From: Cannabis sativa
Lineage: Eukaryota; Streptophyta; Magnoliopsida; Rosales; Cannabaceae
Length of the DNA stretch: 64,000 bases
Assembly (NCBI RefSeq): GCF_029168945.1
Contig: NC_083601.1
Span: 23,154,160 to 23,218,159 of the forward strand
Reading direction: 5' to 3'
Part shown: positions 47,479 to 57,865 of the stretch, one piece after another
Position numbering within the stretch: position 1 is the first letter of the stretch
Layout: every line of letters begins with the position of its first letter
Notes under the pieces: model-generated
What the model saw: the letters and a program-made list of their open reading frames with translations, nothing else
Databases searched by the model: none
What the model was told of the DNA's origin: nothing
Program-made: the position numbers and the translations under genes

Positions 47479-47552
47479 GCATAAGAAGCAGCTAGAGTAA
47501 CTCTACTCTGTCATCGCATAAGAAGCAGCTAGAGTAACTCTACTCTGTCATC
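47479..47552. repeat. Perfect 37-bp tandem duplication
   Basis: Two adjacent identical 37-bp copies, 47479-47515 and 47516-47552. Each contains the inverted repeat TAGAGT-A-ACTCTA. Confidence 0.9.
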
Positions 47553-48311
47553 AATAAACAATCTGACAGCACAAAAACTAAAGCTAGAGGATTGAAAATA
47601 GATGAGAAACCTTTTCTCTAATGTAGAGGTAAATGTGTTACATTTAACAAATATTGAAGTGATACTTTTTATATACAATAATCTATTATATATCTTGAGT
47701 TAGTTTTCATCACTGTGTGATTTCTATATGCAGGCCAGAGCAGCTACAAAACACAGTACTTGTTCTTTTTAAGAGCCTCGACTGGAGAAGAAAGCTCTAC
47801 TGCATTTTTTTTTTTTAAAAAAATGTGAATTGGAATCATCAATGATGATAGTTTGTTCCTGATTTTGTTTTTGTTGGGGTTAATGGTGTGTTTTATGTCA
47901 TTTCTAAGAGGGTAATGGCCTGTTTTCGTTATTAATTAATTATCTAGAGTTTAGGAAGGGATATGATTACTTACATCCATCCCACCTCGTTTTTGGATTA
48001 ATGGTCGTAGAATGTATGTACTCTGTATGTCGTTTGTAATTTCAACTAGAATGATTTTCTTTTGACTGTTAGTGTTTTATTGTAAAGGTTGTGTACATTA
48101 ATTAATGGATAAATATTATCAACAACACAACAAACAAAAAAGAAAGCATCTTATATGCAAGAAAACAAAAATAATATAACAGCAAAAAGTCTATTTCGAG
48201 ACATAAGAATTATGGGGAGTGCGAAAAATAAAAAGTAAAATATTATAAAAGGATACACAGAAAGAGAATTCAAACAAGTAAAACTCAGTGAACAATGACC
48301 AGATCACACCT

Positions 48312-48453
48312 AGCATCGAACCAAGTTATATCCTGATTCAGCAATAAGTTAATACTTCTATAATCAAGAAGATACAAGAACACAATACATATACATATAA
48401 CCAGGAGCACACTTGAGCATTCGAAGCATCGAACCAAGTTATATCCTGATTCA
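48312..48453. repeat. 29-bp direct repeat pair
   Basis: AGCATCGAACCAAGTTATAT plus nine further bases at about 48312-48340 and 48425-48453, with unrelated sequence between. Confidence 0.8.
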
Positions 48454-48656
48454 CGCATACACTACTCGGGTACACCATCTTTTAGTTTCCCCTTTCTCTC
48501 AGCATTCGAAGCCTTTTCTTCTTTAGTTTTCTAGTTACAACGTAGTACACTTTTCAATAATGAAAAACCAGATACAAAAAGACTCCTTACCTATTTATAA
48601 TACTCCATGATAAAAGCAGTTGCCAGTTGGTTAACTTTATAAGAAAGCAGAGTAAT

Positions 48657-48963
48657 TGTTGAGCCAAACATTCAATCATACCAGCAGAAACCACCTTCTT
48701 TTAAGCCCGAACAAACCAAGTTCACAAATTGAACCTTCTTACCAAGAACTCGAATTGTATAAGACAAAATACTAGAGAGAAAAAATATAGCTATATTACT
48801 ATTGAGTGTTTATTACAAAGTGAATCGATTACAAGTAGGCATAGAGACTATTTATACACTTAGGCAACTAGAATGAACTAACTAACATAACTGTCAAAAA
48901 CAGTTATGACAGTTAATGTCCGAGTGCGTGTATATAAGTATTAGTAGGCATACAAAACTAACA
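48657..48963 (-). repeat. 3' LTR of Copia-C
   Basis: On the minus strand TGTTAGTTTTGTATGCC .. GGCTCAACA, 307 bp, preceded by a purine stretch AAGTGGAAATT. It contains a TATA-like TGTATAAATAG on the minus strand (near 48846-48858). The partner LTR is beyond the window. Confidence 0.8.
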
Positions 48964-49062
48964 AATTTCCACTTTGACTATTAATACATTGTTACAAGAA
49001 TTACAACTGTGCAAAAACAAAAAACCATCACTAACTTCAGGTATCAGTGACATTGAGCAATT

Positions 49063-51201
49063 TTAGAAAAGTTGGAACTTGAATGTTGCAAGATTTTTGG
49101 TTAACATATCAACTGCATTTTCCTCAGTTGAAACCTTGCAAAGCTTGACCTTTTCATCATTTATTACATCTTGGATAAAATGTAACCTAACATCTATGTG
49201 CTTGGTCCTTTCACGGAACACTTGGTTCCTACTGGGATGTAATGCACTCTGACTATCATAGAGAATGTTGATATTTTGCTGGTCAATGCCTAATTCTCTT
49301 GTGATTCCCTTTAGCCAGAAATTTTCTTTAATTGCTTCTGTACAGGCAATATAGTCTGCCTCAGTTGTGGATAGGGCAACAATTGTTAGCAAGTTGGCCT
49401 TCCAGCTGATGGTGCAGCCATTTAACATGAATACATAGCCTGTTTGGGATATCTTTGTGTCCAGGTCCCCAGCATAATCTGAATCGACATAGCCTAAAAC
49501 ACCTTCTCCTCTGTTTGAATTCAAGCCATATACTAATCCAGTGTTGATAGTTCCTTTTAGGTATCTCATAATCCACTTGACAACCCTCCAATGTTCTTGT
49601 TCTGGTTTGCTCATAAATCTGCTCTCCACACTAACTCCATGACAAATATCAGGTCTAGTGCAAACCATGATGTACATGATGCTGCCAAGTACACCTGTGT
49701 ATGGAATAGTTTCTATGTAGTTGCATTCTTCATCTGTGATTGATGTTTGTGAGCATGACAATCTGAATTGTTGGGATAAGGGTGTGCTAACTGGTTTCAC
49801 ATCATCAAACCCAAATTTTTCTAGAATTTTGGCAGTGTAGCTGCTTTGAGATAGTTTCAGAGTTCTTTTCTTCCTCTCTCTTTCAATTTCAATGTCTTTC
49901 ATCTCAAATTCCTTGTGCATCAACCTCTTTACTTTGTCTATTTCATTCATGCTTTTGCTAGCTATAAGCATGTCATCTACATAGAGAAGTAGAAATACAG
50001 GGCACTTCTCATTTTTTACATACACACAGCTGTCAAAAGCACTCATTTTGAAGCCAGCTTTGATCACATAGTCATCAAATCGTTTGTACCATTATCAGGG
50101 AGACTGTTATAAACCATAAAGGGACCTTCTTAGTAGACAGACATGATCTTCTTTCCCTTTTTCTTCATAACCTAGTGGTTGTTTCATCAAGATTTGTTCC
50201 TCAAGATAACCATGTAGAAATGTTGTCTTTACATCAAGTTGTTCTAGTTCTAGATCCTCCACTGCAACAAGAGTCAATATTCTTATTGAAGTGTGTTTCA
50301 CCACAAGAGAGGATATTTCATTGTAATCAATACCCTCTCTTTCTGTGAAACCTCTAGCAACTAGTCTGGCTTTGTACCTTGCCATTTTTATCCCTGGTAT
50401 ACCTTTTTTTATTTAAGAATCCATTTACAACTCACAACCTTTCTGCCAACAAGAGCTTTAGCCAAGATCCAGGCCTTGTTTCTTTTAAGGGAATCGATCT
50501 CATCATCCATAGCAGAATTCTAGACCTTGGGCCATCACTGCATCTTGTGGCCCCTTCATAGGTCTTAGGTTCAAAATCACCAACTTCTGCAATGTTCAGC
50601 GCATAGTGTACTACATCTGCAATGCCATATCTCAATGGTGGTTTTATGGCTCTCCTCTTACGATCTCTCACCAATTCATAATCCATGTTGCTATCTTCAT
50701 CAGGGTCAGATGCACTATCTATTGCTTCTTGTTCTTCTGTTGTAGCAAGTGTGATATGGTGTGTTCTTACTGGTGACTCCACCTAAAACTGAACATCCTT
50801 AGTTCTTTCTCTTATTGAACTAGTAGTAGATTGCAGTGTATCCTTGTACATTCTGTTATCTTCAAACACTACATCTCTGGTGACAAAATACTTCTGGTGA
50901 TTCCCAAGTTCAATGATCTAAAGTTTGTACCCCTTTACACCATTTGGATATCCAATGAAGATGCACTTTCTAGCTCTAGCTTCAAGTTTATCTTGCTTAA
51001 CATGAGCATAGGCCACACATCCAAATACCCTCAAGTGACCATAGGTTGCATTGTGTCCTATCCAAGCTTCCATGGGGGGTTTTAAACTTGATAGCAGATG
51101 AGGGGCATCTGTTGATCAAGTAGCAAGCAGTAACCACACGAAATTCTTGGGCAACCCAGAGCTGATGATCATGCATCTTACCCTTTCTAATAGGGTCATG
51201 T
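49063..51201 (-). pseudogene. Copia-C integrase C-terminal part, RT and RNase H
   Basis: Starting from 51201, the integrase C-terminal part (LLERV) leads into a linker, then RT with RYKARLVARGF and LDVKTTFLHG. At about 50060-50110 three stops replace the expected codons of KQSPRQWY. The frame is then open for 334 codons (50067-49063) with LLLYVDDMLIAS, CTRPDICHGV, DSDYAGD, LSTTEADYIA and RTKHIDVRLHFI, so the RT YVDD and RNase H motifs are intact. Residues expected near KDIEIERE are deleted. The linker 50386-50830 also has stops. Confidence 0.88.
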
Positions 51202-51474
51202 TGTTAGGTTACTTTTAGCCTACATTTTCGGTCACTTTTTATAGTTGTTTGTCTTCTTTGTTATTATTTTTGGAATAGAATTATGCTCGTTTTCTTTGGT
51301 TCCAGGTTTTGACACTTGGATTGTACAAATTGATCAAATTTCAAAAAACAACAATCTATAGAATAGAGAAAATTTTGCCAAAAAATAAAGCTGAAACTTC
51401 AAGCCTTAATTCAACTATGTTATGTTTAGATTTTGGGAAAAGTCAAAGCATAGAAGTTTTAAATCTCTTTTTTA

Positions 51475-51691
51475 GCTTTCCAACGCATCTAGAATCAACT
51501 CATTTGGAGTTTGTATATGAAAGTTATCCATATTTTACTGATAGATGCTGAAGTTGGCAATTTGCTTCAATTGTCGCGACCACCATTTTCTATGGTCACG
51601 ACCCTTTTTCATGGTCGCGACTATGGAGTAGGCAGAAAGCATGATTTTTGTGTTTTGCCTATGGTCGCGACTAGGCTTTATGTAGTCGAGA
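51475..51691. repeat. 56-nt LTR module and GTCGCGAC palindrome cluster
   Basis: 51475-51530 is the counterpart of 40715-40770. It is followed by GTCGCGAC at 51573-51580, 51614-51621 and 51664-51671, with one-base variants at 51595-51602 (GTCACGAC) and 51684-51691 (GTCGAGAC), mostly preceded by ATG. Confidence 0.75.
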
Positions 51692-51791
51692 CTATGGGCT
51701 AAACACGAGAATTTTTGGCAGTTTTGGACTTTCGCCATTTAGAGGTAGCAACCCTAATTTCTATTTAAGGGGCTTTTGTTTTAGAAGGAAA

Positions 51792-53330
51792 TGTTGAGCT
51801 TTGTGCCCTAAATAAAACTCTATTTCAATGTAATCTTTACCATTCAATTATCAATAAAAAATATAGAAGTATTTTCATCACTTATTTAGTATGTCATTTG
51901 GTTCATGTGATCATTTATATGTTTATTTGATTTATAAATTCATCTAAATCCTTATCACATTAATGTTCTTGTTTGTTGTGTCATCAACACAGTGGAAAGT
52001 AATCAAGATTATGTGGTTAAATGTATTCCTAGATTTATCAGTACACAGGGTTTAACTGATTTGATAATCTACAACATAGTTTACTTGCACCTTGGATAAG
52101 TGCTATGTCCTTTCCATGGCATTGGTTAAAGTAAAGCTTGGGTTGGATGCATGGAGTATGCATTGGAAGGGACCGATATTGAACTTGGATTAGATATGAT
52201 AAATTTACCGTAATATCTATTCAATTCAATATCACCTAGTTGATCCTAGATCAAATGATCTTAATGCTGACATGGTTAGGTTCGATCTCAAGAGTGTTAT
52301 TTATGTTCTTTGATTTGTTAGTTAAGCGTACTTTTTGGTCTGGGTGATACGTACATTTTGGGAACATGGTAGTACAATTGAGTGGGAGCGCTAATCATAT
52401 ATATGAAATCTATAGCTTCTCTCTGGACATAGAAGTGAACCGATGATTTCCTTTGAGCTTGGCTAAACAGAGATAAATGGTTGAGTACTCATTTCAGTGA
52501 TTATGTTAGTTCACTGAAATATCATTTATAGGTGGCTAAGTGTTTTAAGGATAAAATACATTGAAGGGTGTAACGGTAAATTAATCCCTATGCAATGTAA
52601 ATCATCTATAGAGGATCATTAATTATTGGTATTATAACAATGATTAATTAATAGCGTTTCTATATCGTGGAACATATAGAGCGTTCTACGTAACTGAGGG
52701 TGCAATTCCAAGTTCTATGGTGGATGCAATGAGGAATTAATAAGTTGGTGGATTTACTTGGTAAATTCCAGATCTGGTTATTGGAAGCTCGGTTATATAG
52801 GCTCATGGTCCCCATACTAGTTGAGACAATACTGCTTGTAAGACTCAGTCAACTAATTTTAATTAATCAATTATAATTCTAAAAATTAGACTATGTCTAG
52901 TTTATGAATTTTCACTAAGCTAGGGCTTAATTGTGAAGAAAGGAGATTCTGGGGTTTATTTCTTAATTAAGAAACTTTATTAAGTCTAATTAATAAATGT
53001 ATTAAATGACAATTTTATTTAATAATTAATTTTTAATTATTAAATAATTAGTTTTGACATTTAAGTGGTTGAATTAGAAAAATGACATTTTTGAGAAAAT
53101 AAGATAAATAGTTGAAAAATGGCAAAATTGCAAAGTGGGGCCCATATCCATGGCCGACCACTTAAGGGCTAATTTACCATTTATTTTTTTCAATATTTTA
53201 ATGCCAAATAATTCTAACCTAACCCTAGTTGGATTCCTATAAATAGGTAGTGATGGACTCAAAGGAAAAGTTGATGCAAACACTTTCCTTCAGTCAAAAA
53301 CTAGAGCCATCTTCTCTACCAATTTTGAAT

Positions 53331-53398
<68 letters not shown>

Positions 53399-53712
53399 TC
53401 AATTTCGAAACCTATAGTGATAGAGTAAGTGCCCACACACATCAAGTGGTACTCAATCATAGTGTGTAAGGCTATGAAGAATCCAAATTCAAGAGAAGGA
53501 GAATTGGGCTTTGATCTTGGTGATACTCTGCTACAGAAAGGATACAAGGGTTAGAGATCTGAGCAGGAGGAGTCATTTAATTCTGCTGCAACCACTGTAA
53601 GGTTTCTCATACCTTTTATGTGTTTATTTTATATCGTTTTAGAAGTTCATGTTTAGGATGTTTAAAACATACTTGTTAGTAAATCTAGATCCTGGTAAAA
53701 TATATTCCAACA
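51792..53712 (+). repeat. Solo LTR of the Copia-1/2 family, diverged subfamily
   Basis: A 1921-bp LTR with TGTTGAGC / TCCAACA ends and TSD GGAAA (51787-51791 and 53713-53717). It is more diverged from the other copies. A CT microsatellite lies inside. Confidence 0.93.
53334..53390. repeat. CT microsatellite
   Basis: An almost pure (CT)n run of about 57 bp in the solo LTR leader, where the other copies have only a few CT units. Confidence 0.95.
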
Positions 53713-53944
53713 GGAAAGGGGTCAGAAATTGGACCCAGAAGTGAAAGAAGGAGGCAGAGGAAGCAATTGTGGCGATCCGTAGCACAATCACCAACTAGTT
53801 CTTTCTTACACTCTTGATTTCTATGTTAAATTTTGTTTTTGATTTCATTATGGATGTTATTATGGATTTTATGAACTAAACTCCTATTTGGAGAGATGAT
53901 GAATGTTGATTGACATTATTTTTAGTTAATGATAATGACTATTT

Positions 53945-55844
53945 TTTTGGAATTTATTCTACCAGGATCTTAGATCTACTCACAAGTATGTTTCATTAAC
54001 ACCCTAAATATGAACTTTCTAAAACGATGAAATAAACACATATAAAGTTTAGGAAACCTTACATTGGCTGCAGCGGAATAATATGACTCCTTCCGTTCAG
54101 ATATCTAGCCCTCGATTCCTTTCTGTAGCAGAGCATTATCAATATCTGAACCTGGATCTCTTTCTCTGAATCTTTGATGCTGAAACTCCTTCTTGCTGAA
54201 AGTCTTTCTTCACGATCTTCCTCACTATGATTGAGGTATCACTTGCTGTGTGTGGGCACTACTCATACACTAAGGATTTCGAAATTCAAGAGGAAGAGAG
54301 AGAGAGAGTGGGTTCGGCCAAAGATAGGGAGAGAGAAGGCTCAGGTTTTTTCTGATTCAAAAAGTGTCAGAAAAAAAAGTGTAATTTTCTTGAAGCCTTC
54401 ACTATCTATTTATAGCATTCCACTAGGGTTAGGTTTGAATTATTTGGCATTAAAATAATGAAAATATCAGAGGTAAATTCCTATAAAAGTGGTCGGCCCT
54501 ATACTAGTGGATTTGGGCCTCACTTTTTGCAATTTTGCAGTTTTATCTTTTCTGCATCTCATTTTCTCAAAAACGCCAATTTTCTAATTCAACCATTTAA
54601 ATGCCAATTCTAACTATTTAATAACTATAAATAATTATTAAATAATATTGTCATTTATCATATTTATTAATTGAACCATACAAAGTATCATAATTAACAA
54701 ATAAGCCCCTATAAACTCTTTCTTTACAATTTCGCCCTTACTTAGTGAAAATTTCACAAATAGACATAGTCTAAATTGAGAATTACAATTGATTAATCAA
54801 AACCAATTATATGAGTCTTACAAGCAATATTATCTCAACTAGTGCGGGGACCATGGGTCTATATAACCGAGCTTCAAATAAGTAGATCAAGAATTTATTA
54901 CTAAAATTCACTAACTTATTAATTCTTCGTTGAATCCACGCATAGAACTTAGAATTGCACTCTCAGTATATAGAATTCTCTATATGTTCCACCATATAGA
55001 CACATCATTAGTTATCCATTGTTATAATCCTAATGTGATCAATGATCCTCTATATGAATGATCTACACTGTAAAGGGATTAAATTACCGTTACACCCTAC
55101 AATGTATTTATTCCTTAAAACACTTGACCCCGTATAAATGATATTTCAGCTTATGTGAAATGAGTACTCCACCATTTATGTTCGTTTGGTCAAGCTCGAA
55201 GGAGATCCTCCTTTGCTTACTATTCGCCAGATAGAAGCTATAGATTCCATGTTTATGATAGCCCTCCCACTCAATTGCACTACCGTGTTCCCAAAATGTA
55301 CATATCACCCTGACCTAAAAGTAGGCTTAACTAACAAATCAAAGAACACGAATAGCCTCTCGAGATTGAGCCTAATCATATCAGGATTAAGATCATTTGA
55401 TCTAAGATCAACTAGGCGATATTGACTTGAATAGATATTACGGTAAGTTTAATAAATCTAAGTCAAAGTTCAATATCGGTCCCTTCCGATGCATACTCCA
55501 TGCATCCAACCTGAGCTTTACTTTAACCAATGCTCTGGAAAGAACATAGCATTTCTCCAAATGCAAGTAAACTCTGTTGTAGATTATCATATCAGTAAAA
55601 CCCTATGTCTGATAAATCTAGGAAACTTCATTCACATAGTCATGTTTACTTTCCAATGTGTTGACGGCACAATAAACAGGATCAAGTATGTGAAAAGGGT
55701 TTCAGATGAATTTATACATTATGTACATATAATCATGAAATAAATCATGTGAACCATGCAACATTAAATGTTATTTCTGATCTATATTAATAAGTAAATC
55801 TGATTATATTGAAATGAGTTTTATTTAGGGCATAAAACCCAACA
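53945..55844 (-). repeat. Solo LTR of the Copia-1/2 family
   Basis: A 1900-bp LTR in minus orientation with TSD TATTT (53940-53944 and 55845-55849). Its left terminus reads TTTTGG instead of TGTTGG, a one-base loss of the terminal TG. Confidence 0.9.
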
Positions 55845-56443
55845 TATTTCTCATTTCTTGATTGTGAATTTATATATTTGTGTTTAATTACATATTTAAG
55901 AATGATTACTTTTTGGATGCTTTATGATCCCAATTCAAAATTTGAAAAGTGAAAATTGAGAATACTAAAATTGGATAAACTAGGTTTTGATGTGAAACGA
56001 AAGTATTTGCATAGCCTAAGTGACATTGAGATTATTGCTTAATGTTGATTATATGTTAGTCTATTTCAGAGATGATTAAATAACATATGATTTAGGACTT
56101 AAAAGATATGAAAAGAGTTAGGTTAATTTTTATAATCTGTCATTCACATTGAGAAAGAGAATAATAATTAGCATTAACAATTGGGTAATTAAATCAACAT
56201 AATTTTTTTTTCCTGATTTCTCATCCTTGATTAAATACAGTTTTATTGCTTAATTTTATTTTCTGGTTCTTCTTTGTTTTTTTTTTTTATCTTCAACAAA
56301 AAAATTATTGTTTGTCAAATAGAAATATAAGTCTAATTTAGTGGTATTCAGTTCAATTCCCCGTGGGATCGACCTCACTTGTGTGAGTACTGCTTGATTA
56401 CGTGCACTTGCGTAGCTATTCATATATTTTTCGTAACACCTAT

Positions 56444-57096
56444 TCATCCTTTCTGCTAGCCCATTCTGTTGTGGTGTTCTTATCACAGACAGATGCCTTC
56501 CAATCCCCTCATGTTTACAAAAATACTTGAACAAGTATGCACAAAACTCAAGACTATTATCAGTCCTTAGCTTCTTGATCCTTTTTCCAGTTTGATTCTC
56601 AAGCAATACCTTGAACTCCTTGAACTTTGGAAAAGCTTCATCTTTGGTTTTCAAGACATACACCCATACTATTCTAGAGAAGTCATCAATAAAAGAAATG
56701 AAGTACCTGGTTCCTCCTCTAGACATTGTCCTGGATGGTCCCTAGAGATCTGAGTGCATATAGTCTATAATTCCTTTGGTGTTGTGTTCCCCAACTCCAA
56801 ACTTTACCCTGGTGGATTTTCTAAGTACATATTGCCAAAAACTCCTTTCTGGTGTAGAATTCTAAGACCTTTGTTACTTATGTGGCCAAGCCTCTTGTGC
56901 CATGTCATTGCAGCATTGTTTTTTTTTATAGTGGCATTGACTTTGCTTTTTCATGGTACTTCCTTGCAGAACATATATGCCATTTATTGATGATCCTCTC
57001 ATTATAACCATTGATCCTTTCATCACCTTCATTACACCATTCACTATCTTGATTGAACACCCTTCATGATCCAGGATAGCAACAGAGATCAAATTT
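56444..57096 (-). pseudogene. Copia-C integrase N-terminal and core part
   Basis: Reading from 57096, NLISVAILDHEG leads into a decayed GAG-pre-integrase zinc region that lacks the CxxC pair. The core follows with RYFISFIDDFSR, LRTDNSLEF (DNGGE expected) and RTPQQNGLAERMNR at the cut. It continues at 51201. Confidence 0.85.
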
Positions 57097-57101
57097 CTCT
57101 T

Positions 57102-57863
57102 TGTTGACCGAGATTTTCGGTAACTATTAAAATATAATTATAGTAGTGAGCTGTAAGAAAGTAAGATGAGGATTTTTACGTGGTTGGGGCGTTAATGAGC
57201 CTTAGTCCACGAGTCTTTGTTATTAATGGATATATTTAATACAGATTCGACACTTGAGGGAATGTTGTCCTCATAAATACAGAGAATGTTCTTGGTGAGT
57301 ATTTTCTCTTCTTGCTCATATGCAACCCAAGATTCTCGACCCCATTAAATGAGCTTTGAGGGGGTATTTATAGTGTTTTGGTGGGGTGATCCCTAGAATT
57401 GTTCTTACAAACGTATCTGTAAGTATCCATAAAGTTGGGTATTCCCAATGAATATACCATGGGTGATGCATGGTCAAATCCCTAGGTGCTGTAGGGTTTT
57501 TATGAGGAATGTCCTTTTTGCCTTGTGATTGACGTGACTCTTCGCAGAGTAGCCGTCGCTAGACTTAAATGATCATTACTGTGGCGCTGCTGTTTGGGGG
57601 TTGTGCCGTCAGACTTTATTGCGTGTTACAGTCTCAACACGCTTCCTCCCATGCGGCATTAAATGCGACTTGATTGCTCAGGAGAGGCCTGACACATCCC
57701 GGAGAGGCTTCATTCTATGCGGGCTTCCGGGAGTACCTTGTACTCCGGGTGCCTCCTCCGGGACCTATGCCCAGGGTGCTTCCTTGTGGCGTACAAAGAC
57801 TTATCAAATATTTACAAGTTATCTGATCCACGTGTCCCTTTTTGACTGGTCCACGCATTTTGG
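57102..57863 (-). repeat. 3' LTR of element B, truncated by the internal deletion
   Basis: Matches 62576-63337 base for base in length. The missing part is the LTR start next to the deletion point. Confidence 0.9.
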
Positions 57864-57865
57864 TC

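Larger units (their letters stand above)
46618..48656. other. Region downstream of the NAC gene, no second gene supported
   Basis: AATAAA at 46808 fits the NAC 3' end. At 47735-47771 a TGCAG acceptor-like site precedes a short open stretch ending in TAA, followed by UTR-like sequence; this could be an alternative terminal exon but is unproven. Short repeats occur at 47479-47552 and 48312-48453. Confidence 0.4.
51202..56438 (+). mobile_element. Old solo LTR with Athila-like end, containing two younger solo LTRs
   Basis: TGTTAGGTTACTTTTAGCC at the left and a right end with GTGGGATCGACC, GTGCACTTGCG and CGTAACA, a layout I associate with Athila-type gypsy LTRs. Without the two nested solo LTRs it is about 1.4 kb and has no coding part. 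The flanks CATGT (51197-51201) and CCTAT (56439-56443) match at 3 of 5 positions and look like a decayed TSD, because dropping one restores the Copia-C integrase frame. The unique pieces 53718-53939 and 55850-56438 hold no gene. Confidence 0.7.

Noticed and set aside
47735..47771. Possible extra terminal exon after the NAC gene (TGCAG then 12 codons)
   Set aside because: Exon 4 already ends at a clean stop (46615-46617), and no linking exon or donor could be supported.
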